NCBI GenBank assembly: GCA_017995875.1 | Contig: JAGOIB010000055.1 | Location: 1-8,281 of the forward strand | Direction of reading: 5' to 3' | DNA: 8,281 nucleotides | Source: Saprospiraceae bacterium | GTDB lineage: Bacteria > Bacteroidota > Bacteroidia > Chitinophagales > Saprospiraceae | In this document: in pieces, positions 1 through 7,218 of the stretch | How positions within the stretch are numbered: position 1 is the stretch's first letter | Layout: each line of letters opens with the position of its first letter | Notes under the pieces: generated by a model | Databases searched by the model: none | Told to the model about the DNA's origin: nothing | The model's input: only the letters and a program-made list of their open reading frames with translations | Translations under genes and position numbers: made by a program

Positions 1-49
1 TGTGAGTTGTGAGTTGTGAGTTGTGAGTTGCGGTTGGTGAGCTGTAGCA
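1..49. repeat. Heptanucleotide tandem array (TGTGAGT / GAGTTGT)
   Basis: Four perfect tandem copies of TGTGAGT occupy 1-28. They are followed in the same 7-bp phase by decayed copies: TGCGGTT (29-35), GGTGAGC (36-42) and TGTAGCA (43-49). A further fragment, GAGTTGTG, lies at 78-85. The array may continue leftward beyond the window. Written as GAGTTGT, the unit shares GAGTT with the GAGTTTC unit read on the minus strand at 116-150, so the two arrays look like diverged, inverted relatives. No coding function is apparent. Confidence 0.85.
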
Positions 50-90
50 CAAGGATGAGAAATGCAGGTCGAACCATGAGTTGTGTCACG

Positions 91-113
91 TTAGGTGATC
101 GAAGATCACCTAA
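91..113. repeat. Perfect 10-bp inverted repeat (hairpin) downstream of the M23 gene
   Basis: TTAGGTGATC (91-100) and GATCACCTAA (104-113) are exact reverse complements separated by GAA, so the RNA would form a 10-bp stem with a 3-nt loop. It lies about 40 bp past the stop codon of the minus-strand M23 gene, in a position where it could protect or end that transcript. Neither strand has a T-run after the stem, so it is not a canonical intrinsic terminator. It sits centrally between the two heptad arrays. Confidence 0.8.
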
Positions 114-115
114 TT

Positions 116-150
116 CTCGAAACTCGACACTCGAAACTGAAAACTCGAAA
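116..150. repeat. Heptanucleotide tandem array (CTCGAAA / GAGTTTC on minus)
   Basis: Five 7-bp units in phase: CTCGAAA (116-122), CTCGACA (123-129), CTCGAAA (130-136), CTGAAAA (137-143) and CTCGAAA (144-150). On the minus strand it reads as GAGTT-rich repeats that begin 4 nt after the M23 stop codon, making it the first part of that gene's 3' untranslated region. AACTC in this array is complementary to GAGTT of the array at 1-49, so the two could pair with the hairpin at 91-113 in the middle. Confidence 0.85.
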
Positions 151-154
151 CTAA

Positions 155-1444
155 CTACGATTGAAACAAATCCGTAATCACCTCTTCCTCTGTGCAAGGA
201 GACTTGATCTGTATCCCATCGAGCATGGCCTTCACTTCATCTCTGACTTTGTAATATTCAGGAAGCTGTGCAGGGCTCATGGCTTCAGGAGGTGGCATTT
301 TCTCTCTGAGGTGATTGACTTGTTTGCCGTTCTTCCAGAACCTGAAACAAACGTGACAACCTGTGGCTAAACCGGTCTGGCCTATATAACCAATGGTTTG
401 GCCTTGTTTAACCATTACGCCTGGTCGGATGCCCGGGCCAAACTTTGACATATGGAGATACTGGGTATCATAGACTTTGTCATGCTTGATTTTGACATAG
501 TTGCCATTGCCTGAAGTATAGGAAGCCATCGTGATTCGACCGTCTGCAACTGCACGGATAGGAGTACCGCATGGTGCAGCATAGTCTGTTCCAAAATGCC
601 CTTTGTACCTTTTCAGGATAGGGTGGAAGCGATTGGATGAAAACCCACTGGAGATACGGCTATACTCAACAGGAGATTTGAGGAATGCTTTTTTCATCGG
701 ACGGCCTTCAAGATCGAAAAAGCCATCATGTTTACCACTATTGTAGTGGATAGAATGAAACTCCGTATTCCCTGAAGTATAGCTGGCGCCAATCAATTTG
801 CCAATGCCAAGCGGCTTTCCTTCTACATATTTTCTTTCATAAACCAGCTTATAGGAATCCCCTTTCTGGATATGATAAAAGTCAACTGACCAACCAAGGG
901 CATCTTCCATGGCAGCAATCAATTCGAGCGGCAGGTTTTGTTCTTCCATGCTCACCCAAAGGGACTGATCAATGGTACCCGAGGCGGTTTCAACTTTGAG
1001 TTCGGTTTCTTTTTCAATGATTTCAACCCTGATGCTATCCTCGAGGTGGAATAGGATACGGCGGTAAGGATCAGGCTCATATACAATAGCCTGTACAGTT
1101 GAATCGGCCATGTCAGTGACAAACGTCAGCTCTTTTCCGGCCCTGATAGTGTGAAAAGGAAAAATTGATTTAGCGGCATTGATGAGCTTATCTATCTTGA
1201 AATATTCAACTCCGCGACTTGACAGCAGATTGCCAAGCATATCATTGGGTTGAATCAACATTTTTTCGAGACTTACCAATCCAAGATCCCAACTAAGGTA
1301 TTGTTCACAGGTTGCTTCTCCTGCCTGATCAGTGCATTGGGACGCGGTCTCCCGGTTGATGGTCTTTGCTACATTGAGCGCCAATGCTGTGCTCAGAATA
1401 AGGAGCATAGAAATGGCATACCTTGTGAGATGAGTCTTGGTCAA
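155..1444 (-). CDS. M23 family metallopeptidase (peptidoglycan endopeptidase, LytM/MepM-like)
   Basis: Predicted zinc endopeptidase that cuts peptide cross-links in peptidoglycan, acting outside the inner membrane. The 429-residue frame has a basic N-terminus and a hydrophobic stretch at about 10-26 (signal peptide or anchor), then an N-terminal region (about 50-255) resembling the regulatory part of MepM/Csd3-type proteins. The M23 barrel spans about 262-380: HFGTD gives zinc ligands H283 and D287, YLHMS gives H331, and GCHVC gives catalytic-position H364. The usual second histidine of HxH is Cys366. Cys can bind zinc, and I recall HVC in Bacteroidota relatives, so activity is plausible. Cys363 makes the site C-x-x-C. 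The start chosen is TTG at 1444-1442, because it supplies the charged n-region; ATG at 1408-1406 (residue 13) is the alternative but leaves no basic residue before the hydrophobic core. The gene is divergent from folP. Family assignment is secure; the exact substrate bond is unknown. Confidence 0.92.
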   Translation of the reverse strand: MTKTHLTRYAISMLLILSTALALNVAKTINRETASQCTDQAGEATCEQYLSWDLGLVSLEKMLIQPNDMLGNLLSSRGVEYFKIDKLINAAKSIFPFHTIRAGKELTFVTDMADSTVQAIVYEPDPYRRILFHLEDSIRVEIIEKETELKVETASGTIDQSLWVSMEEQNLPLELIAAMEDALGWSVDFYHIQKGDSYKLVYERKYVEGKPLGIGKLIGASYTSGNTEFHSIHYNSGKHDGFFDLEGRPMKKAFLKSPVEYSRISSGFSSNRFHPILKRYKGHFGTDYAAPCGTPIRAVADGRITMASYTSGNGNYVKIKHDKVYDTQYLHMSKFGPGIRPGVMVKQGQTIGYIGQTGLATGCHVCFRFWKNGKQVNHLREKMPPPEAMSPAQLPEYYKVRDEVKAMLDGIQIKSPCTEEEVITDLFQS

Positions 1445-1449
1445 TGGAC

Positions 1450-1457
1450 TAATTTTG
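1450..1457 (+). promoter_or_regulatory. Candidate Bacteroidota -7 element (TAATTTTG) for folP
   Basis: TAATTTTG matches the Bacteroidota housekeeping -7 consensus TAnnTTTG exactly. Transcription would begin near 1463, giving a leader of roughly 37 nt to the ATG at 1500. The -33 partner is weak: the nearest upstream TTG is at 1423-1425, with spacing slightly longer than usual. If real, it places the TTG at 1437 upstream of transcription and so supports the ATG start for folP. On the opposite strand TATCTTGC (1467-1460) is a poorer candidate for the M23 gene. Confidence 0.4.
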
Positions 1458-1499
1458 TCGCAAGATAAATTAATCCTGTATAAAGGTAGGCTTAAGGAA

Positions 1500-2357
1500 A
1501 TGTTAAGGAAAGGTCGCCAAAATTCAATAAGGTGTGGAAATCAATTGATTGACCTCACAACCCCCGTGGTTATGGGAATCATCAACGTGACCCCGGATTC
1601 CTTTTACCTCAACAGCAGGGTTGATGGATCGATTGATCTTGCGCTGCAAATGGCAGGTCAAATGCTTGACGAGGGTGCAACCATATTGGATGTAGGAGGC
1701 ATGTCAACCCGACCAGGAGCCGAAGAAATTCCCCTTGATCAGGAAATCAGGAGAGTATTGCCTGTAATCCGTGCGATACGTGAAGCTTTTCCTCATGCTA
1801 TTCTGTCCATTGACACGTACAGGGCTGAAGTGGCCAGACAATGCATTTACGCAGGAGTTACAATGGTCAATGACATTTCAGGTGGCGAACTGGATCATGA
1901 ATTGCTTGAAGTTGTGGCCGGGGAGAATGCTGCATATGTCTTGATGCATATGAAAGGCACTCCGGCAACTATGAATCAATTAACAGAATATCAGTATCTT
2001 GTGCATGATGTATTAAAGTATTTTGTCACTAAACTTAGACAACTTAAGGCATCAGGGATAAATGAAGTGGTGATTGATCCGGGCTTTGGTTTTGCAAAGA
2101 CGATGGAGCAGAATTATCAATTAATAGACCGACTGAACGACTTTCAGATTTTGGAAAGCCCGATCATGGTTGGGATTAGCAGGAAATCAACCCTGGCCAA
2201 AACGATTGGAAGGCCGGTCGAAGAAACACTTGAAGCCACCACTGCGCTGCATATGGTTGCACTTCAAAAGGGGGCATCGATTTTGAGAGTTCATGACGTT
2301 CGTGCTGCGATGGATTCAATAGCAGTTTACAATAAACTTCAATTATCGCAACATTAA
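1500..2357 (+). CDS. folP: Dihydropteroate synthase
   Basis: Condenses 6-hydroxymethyl-dihydropterin diphosphate with p-aminobenzoate to give 7,8-dihydropteroate in cytoplasmic folate synthesis; this is the sulfonamide target. The whole (beta/alpha)8 family signature is present, numbered from ATG 1500 (285 aa, normal length): GIINVTPDSFY (26-36), DVGGMSTRPGA (64-74), SIDT (103-106), VNDISGG (123-129), LMHMKGTPATM (148-158), DPGFGFAKT (193-201), GISRKS (225-230) and RVHDV (263-267). The pterin- and phosphate-binding Asn, Asp, Lys and Arg positions are all kept. The usual Glu of GGESTRPG is Met68, and the loop after TPDSF reads YLNSR. The frame stays open upstream to a TTG at 1437, but ATG 1500 is preferred: AAGGA lies just before it and the predicted -7 element lies between the two. 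There is no two-residue insertion of the kind seen in Sul resistance enzymes. It is divergent from the M23 gene and 61 bp before the tamB-like gene. Confidence 0.95.
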   Translation: MLRKGRQNSIRCGNQLIDLTTPVVMGIINVTPDSFYLNSRVDGSIDLALQMAGQMLDEGATILDVGGMSTRPGAEEIPLDQEIRRVLPVIRAIREAFPHAILSIDTYRAEVARQCIYAGVTMVNDISGGELDHELLEVVAGENAAYVLMHMKGTPATMNQLTEYQYLVHDVLKYFVTKLRQLKASGINEVVIDPGFGFAKTMEQNYQLIDRLNDFQILESPIMVGISRKSTLAKTIGRPVEETLEATTALHMVALQKGASILRVHDVRAAMDSIAVYNKLQLSQH

Positions 2358-2375
2358 CACCCTTTAGATTGATTA

Positions 2376-2385
2376 CTACATGTAG
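2376..2385. promoter_or_regulatory. 10-bp palindrome in the folP-tamB gap
   Basis: CTACATGTAG is a perfect palindrome within the 61-bp gap between the folP stop and the tamB-like start. There is no T-run after it, and no TAnnTTTG element in the gap, so read-through from folP seems likely. A binding site for a dimeric regulator is possible, but a 10-bp palindrome can arise by chance. Confidence 0.2.
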
Positions 2386-2418
2386 ACAAACGCATAACTG
2401 TCGTTATTAATAGCATTA

Positions 2419-5400
2419 ATGCACACTGAGGCCAACGAACCAGTACAACCCGAACCAATAAAGCGAAAGGGAATCCTCTTTTGGCTGGGCCGTGCATTCC
2501 TTACTTTGATCTTGCTAACATTTTTATTAGTTCTGATTGTACATCTGCCTCCGGTTCAACGCTATGGAATTAACAAGATTACCGCTTCTCTTACTAAGAA
2601 TCTAAATTCAAAAGTTTCCATTGGTGGGTTTAGTATTAATCCTGTTTCTGACCTCACCTTGAAAAATATTTTCATTGGCTCTCCTGAGCATCCTGAAGAT
2701 ACGCTGCTCTATGCTGATCGATTGTACGTTGATTACAAGCGGTTGTGGGATATTTTCTTGCGCCGTATCACGATCACCCAGATCGGGATAGACAATGGTT
2801 TATTGAATATCCACAAAGTCGCGGGGGATAGTCTTACTAATCTGGACCTTGCACTTCTCAGGGTGATGCCTGCCAGGGATACAACCAAAGGTGATTTTAT
2901 ATTAGACCTGAAGACCCTCAATGCTAAAACCCTTTCGGTACGGGTGGATGATGAGTCTTCCGGGACACTGATGGGCCTGGATTTCAAAAGAATCGATGTT
3001 GAGCTGGATACGCTTGATATCATCCGGAAATATTTTGCTATTCATGATCTCGATATTGATCAGCCATATATCCGGTTTATAAACAGGCCACCTGGGGTTG
3101 ACAGTATCGCTCCTTCTGCTGCTAGTTCAAAAGCCTGGTCTTTGGATATTAACTATCTGCGGTTGCAGGATGGTAAAATTGTAATCGATAATCAGACAAA
3201 ACCTGTCGTCACCTATCCGAATAAGTGGGGTATTGATTATGCCCATATGAAGATTGAGGATGCAGATATTCAGATGGAGAATCTTGTCGTAAGGGGATGG
3301 GACTTTAAAGCAAGAAATATTGACATCCATTTGCTGCATCAGAACGGATTTGAAATCAATACACTTGCAGCAGCAAATGCCAGGGTTTCCAGGGATAGTA
3401 TCAGCCTTGAGCAATTGAAAATTAAAACGCCCGACAGCGATATACACAATTCAATTTCCCTTTTATTCTCAGGCTATCGTGACTTTCAATCATTTGTTGA
3501 TTCTGTTCGGATCAATATACCAGATGCCCATATCGATCTGAAGGTGAATGACCTGCTGGCCATTGCACCAGGTCTGGCCGGTGTTGAATTTTTTAAAGAC
3601 AATGCAGACAAAAGAATTTTCCTTGAGGGAAAAGTGAGTGGTACGATCAATCGTCTTCGTATCAAAAAAATGAATGCCGGTCTCGGAGACCTGAGCCTGA
3701 CAGGCGATTTACGATCGCGTGATCTTGCGGTGAAAGGTTCTCAACTCATAAGCCTTGATTTACAAAAATCCGCCTTTAGTGCAGCAGCTTTCAGGAGTGT
3801 CTTTCCAAAAATGAAAATACCTCCAATATTGAGTAAAGTAGGACAGGTCAATTTTGTTGGCAAGTTTGATGGCTATCCTGATGATTTTGTGGCATTCGGC
3901 ACATTCAATACCTCCCTGGGTGCTGTCACACTGGATATGAATCTCAATATGGCAAAAGGACTTGCTGAAGGAGCATATTCAGGAAGTATCACGATGAATG
4001 ATTTTGATCTCGGCACCCTTATCGGCAACAAAGACCTGGGTCGGGTTACCATGTCCGGAAGAGTGATCGAAGGAAAAGGACTGACATCATCTTCACTTTC
4101 AGCTGATGTCACTGCTCAATTAACAGCGTTAACCTTCAAAGGGTATACCTACCGTAATGCAAGAGTAGATGGTCAAATATCCGGCAAACAATTTAACGGA
4201 ACCCTTGATATCAATGATCCCAATGTGGACATGCATTTTGAAGGCGACGTAGATATGCGTGATAGTTTACCCAAACTTGATTTTATCGCACGGATTGACA
4301 GTATTCATTTTCATCAACTTGGATTGACGAAGGACAGCTTGTCGATTCAGGGGATATTCGATATGGATATGACCGTAGGTAGATTTGATCAGTTGCAAGG
4401 GACCCTCCATGGCGAAAAAATCATCCTGAGTGTAAAGGAAATTGACTATCCGTTAGACAGCCTTGATGTGATCGCCACTACAGATTCTACAACAGGAGAG
4501 AAATTGTATATTGTTGAATCTGATATTCTGTCAGGCTCTGTAAGCGGAGTATTTGATCCGTCTACACTTCCAAATCAATTGCAGCATTATCTCTATGATC
4601 ATTATCCCCGGGTATTCGATAAACCCCAAAAACTCCTGACAGTGATGGGGAGTCAACGGTTCAACTGGAACATTAAAATCTTTGATAGCAAGGATTGGTT
4701 TCAACTGGCCGGCCTTAAAGATCTAAGGGTAAAAAACGTCGTTACGCAAGGCACTTTTAATTTGAATGAAAAACTGACCACTGGCTTTATTGAATTGCCT
4801 GAAGTTCATTATGGTAATATCAATGTGTACGCTACCACTATTGATTTTTCAGAATCCAACGGCCTCACATCAGTCGATCTTGATTTGATAGCGGCAGATG
4901 TGAACGAAAATTTCTTCCTGGAAGACGTTTTGATCAAAGGGTCATTGACAGATGATAGTGTTCGGTTGAATTTTAAGACAGACCAGTTTGCAGATATTAT
5001 CAGTGAGCTTGATTTGGATATCGATGCTTATTCACAGGATGGGGACTGGACGATCTCTTTTAATCCAATCAGTCTTGTTATGTTCGGGGCAGACTGGAAA
5101 GTGCCTGTAGGTAATAAAGTGACCATTAAAAAGGATGAATTCAATCTTGAAAACTTTGAACTGATTTCAACAGATCAGAAGATTGTATTGGATGATATTG
5201 ATCACAAGGGGCTTGAAGCCTATATCACCGGATTTGACATCAGTTACCTCAATCAAATATGGATCAACGACAAGTTTGATTTTGCCGGCAAGTATACATT
5301 GGATTTTGAAGCAGACAATCTCTATGATATTAAGCAGATGAAAGCTGTGCTCAGCCTGCCTGCATTGTTGGTCAACAATGTCCCATACGGTCAATTGGTG

Positions 5401-7212
5401 TTAAATGCTTCGATGAAGGACCCTAAGGATTCAGTGCGAATCAACCTTGCCCTTCAAAACAGAGAGACATCTCTCATTGGTGTTGGTGCATACGTGCCTC
5501 CAATAAAATCTATTCCAAAGGATGATCGTAATTACCTGAGACTTGACCTGGTGGCGAAGGAATTTCCCCTCGATTTTCTTGAATTTTTATTGGGGGGTAA
5601 TATCAGGGAAACGGAAGGTTCAGTTGATATGACACTTAGCCTGAAGGGAAAAACGAATAAGCTGGATCCGAATGGTAAAGGAAGAGTATACAACGGAAGT
5701 ACTGTGATTGATTACCTGGGATCCGCGTATTCCTTCCATGATCAGGCATTTTCCATAACACCTACTATGATCGATTTGTCCGGGACAAAGCTCTATGATG
5801 TGTTCGGTAATAATGCAGTCATCCAGGGAGGTTTGACACATAGGTACCTGAGGAATCTCGGATTGAATATCACCCTTACCTCGGATAAGATTGTCGGACT
5901 TGATGTAACTTCTGAAGAAAACAATGTTTTCTATGGCATGGGCATTGGGAGTGTTTACGCAAGGTTTACCGGAACAGTTTCCAATCCAACTATGGTGATC
6001 AATACCACAACGGCTAAAGGGACACATATATTTATTCCATTGTCTGGTAGCACCGAAGGAACAGATAAGGACTTCGTTGTTTTTCTTGAAAATGGGTTAT
6101 TGCCGGTGACGGTGGCTACACCCATCAATTTAAGTGGTATCAATCTGACGATGAACATGACCATCACTGAAGATGCTATTGTTGAGATCATATTTGATGA
6201 CAATACTGGTGAAGTTTTACGCGGTGTAGGTACAGGTGATCTCACCATGTCCATGAACCGGACAGGCAACTTTTCGATGTATGGAAATTATACCATATCA
6301 GAAGGTGATTACCTTTTTACCAATTTCAGGGTCGTCCGAAAACCATTTGTTTTGAAGAGCGGTGGTGTAATCCAATGGGATGGAGATCCCTACAATGCAA
6401 CACTCAGGGTGCAGGCTTTATACAAAGATCTTAAAGCATCTGTATTTCCCTTGATTGCAGAGTATATCAATGAAGGGACACCTCAGAGTGTCTATGATGA
6501 GGCGAAAACAAGAACAAGAGTTGATTTGACCATGACCCTCACAGGATCACTTCTTAAACCAAATATTTCATTTGACATTTCATTTCCAGACCTGACGGGA
6601 GAAATTAAAGGTTATACAGACAGTAAGGTTCAAATCCTTAAAGCAAATGAAAATGCGATGCTTGAACAGGTAGTAGGGTTGCTGATTACAAGATCATTTC
6701 TCCCATCTACCGGAGTTGGTACGGGACAATTGACGAAGGGCATTGATAACACACTCAGTGAATTGATATCTGCAACCTTATCCAGTTATCTTGGCGGATT
6801 ACTTGGTAATCTAATTCCTGAAGCAGGAGCTTTTACGGGAATTGATTTTCAGATTGGCCTTGATCTTCCGATTACGGGAGGTGTTGGTACAGATCCGTCT
6901 GCAAATGCAGAAGATCCAAGTGCTACCGTCGTGGAATTTGCCCTACCGCTTGAGTTTTTTAATGATCGTTTAGAAGTGAATGTAGGTGGTAATTATGTAA
7001 CAGGAGCAACAACCGTTTCACAAACTGAAGGCTTTGCTGGGGACGTCACTTTTAAATACCAGATTACTCGTGATCGCCGTCTGAGTATAAGGGCATATAA
7101 TCGAAATACACTGACAGTAGAAGGACGAAAAAATAAAGTCGGGGCAGGTATCACGTACCAGCGTGAATACGATCACCTTTCAGAGTTCTTTGGAAAAAAG
7201 AAGAAAGGTTGA
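2419..7212 (+). CDS. tamB: TamB/DUF490-family inter-membrane protein (AsmA-like superfamily)
   Basis: A 1597-residue bridge-like envelope protein. TamB relatives are anchored in the inner membrane and span the periplasm as a long hydrophobic beta-groove; they are linked to outer-membrane protein assembly and to phospholipid transport to the outer membrane. A cytoplasmic stub with KRK is followed by one membrane helix at about 19-42, then HLPPVQRYGINKI and an AsmA-like start. Residues about 50-1150 are repetitive beta-strand sequence rich in Asp, Leu, Ile and Gly. The C-terminal DUF490 region (about 1150-1565) carries the family hallmark GNYTISEGDYLFTNF, followed by GGVIQWDGDPYNA (roughly 1290-1335), a Gly/Leu/Ser amphipathic stretch LSSYLGGLLGNL (about 1454-1465) and a closing barrel-like segment ending GAGITYQREYD. 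The length is typical of Bacteroidota homologues and longer than E. coli TamB (about 1260). The start is ATG with an A/T-rich leader and no Shine-Dalgarno. No Omp85 partner (TamA or the lipoprotein TamL) lies in the window. Symbol assigned by family, not proven orthology. Confidence 0.9.
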   Translation: MHTEANEPVQPEPIKRKGILFWLGRAFLTLILLTFLLVLIVHLPPVQRYGINKITASLTKNLNSKVSIGGFSINPVSDLTLKNIFIGSPEHPEDTLLYADRLYVDYKRLWDIFLRRITITQIGIDNGLLNIHKVAGDSLTNLDLALLRVMPARDTTKGDFILDLKTLNAKTLSVRVDDESSGTLMGLDFKRIDVELDTLDIIRKYFAIHDLDIDQPYIRFINRPPGVDSIAPSAASSKAWSLDINYLRLQDGKIVIDNQTKPVVTYPNKWGIDYAHMKIEDADIQMENLVVRGWDFKARNIDIHLLHQNGFEINTLAAANARVSRDSISLEQLKIKTPDSDIHNSISLLFSGYRDFQSFVDSVRINIPDAHIDLKVNDLLAIAPGLAGVEFFKDNADKRIFLEGKVSGTINRLRIKKMNAGLGDLSLTGDLRSRDLAVKGSQLISLDLQKSAFSAAAFRSVFPKMKIPPILSKVGQVNFVGKFDGYPDDFVAFGTFNTSLGAVTLDMNLNMAKGLAEGAYSGSITMNDFDLGTLIGNKDLGRVTMSGRVIEGKGLTSSSLSADVTAQLTALTFKGYTYRNARVDGQISGKQFNGTLDINDPNVDMHFEGDVDMRDSLPKLDFIARIDSIHFHQLGLTKDSLSIQGIFDMDMTVGRFDQLQGTLHGEKIILSVKEIDYPLDSLDVIATTDSTTGEKLYIVESDILSGSVSGVFDPSTLPNQLQHYLYDHYPRVFDKPQKLLTVMGSQRFNWNIKIFDSKDWFQLAGLKDLRVKNVVTQGTFNLNEKLTTGFIELPEVHYGNINVYATTIDFSESNGLTSVDLDLIAADVNENFFLEDVLIKGSLTDDSVRLNFKTDQFADIISELDLDIDAYSQDGDWTISFNPISLVMFGADWKVPVGNKVTIKKDEFNLENFELISTDQKIVLDDIDHKGLEAYITGFDISYLNQIWINDKFDFAGKYTLDFEADNLYDIKQMKAVLSLPALLVNNVPYGQLVLNASMKDPKDSVRINLALQNRETSLIGVGAYVPPIKSIPKDDRNYLRLDLVAKEFPLDFLEFLLGGNIRETEGSVDMTLSLKGKTNKLDPNGKGRVYNGSTVIDYLGSAYSFHDQAFSITPTMIDLSGTKLYDVFGNNAVIQGGLTHRYLRNLGLNITLTSDKIVGLDVTSEENNVFYGMGIGSVYARFTGTVSNPTMVINTTTAKGTHIFIPLSGSTEGTDKDFVVFLENGLLPVTVATPINLSGINLTMNMTITEDAIVEIIFDDNTGEVLRGVGTGDLTMSMNRTGNFSMYGNYTISEGDYLFTNFRVVRKPFVLKSGGVIQWDGDPYNATLRVQALYKDLKASVFPLIAEYINEGTPQSVYDEAKTRTRVDLTMTLTGSLLKPNISFDISFPDLTGEIKGYTDSKVQILKANENAMLEQVVGLLITRSFLPSTGVGTGQLTKGIDNTLSELISATLSSYLGGLLGNLIPEAGAFTGIDFQIGLDLPITGGVGTDPSANAEDPSATVVEFALPLEFFNDRLEVNVGGNYVTGATTVSQTEGFAGDVTFKYQITRDRRLSIRAYNRNTLTVEGRKNKVGAGITYQREYDHLSEFFGKKKKG

Positions 7213-7218
7213 TACGTA

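Noticed and set aside
1..150. Possible CRISPR array
   Set aside because: Units are 7 bp and contiguous, with no spacers and no cas genes nearby.
1437..1499. N-terminal extension of folP from the TTG at 1437
   Set aside because: It adds 21 residues not needed by the fold, begins before the predicted -7 element and overlaps the M23 frame; ATG 1500 has a purine-rich leader and gives a normal length.
155..2357. A functional M23-folP gene pair or novel system
   Set aside because: The genes are divergent, from unrelated pathways, and both match common families; adjacency alone is not evidence.
5620..6269. Minus-strand frames inside the tamB-like gene
   Set aside because: They are antisense to the conserved DUF490 region, have unlikely compositions and no start signals.
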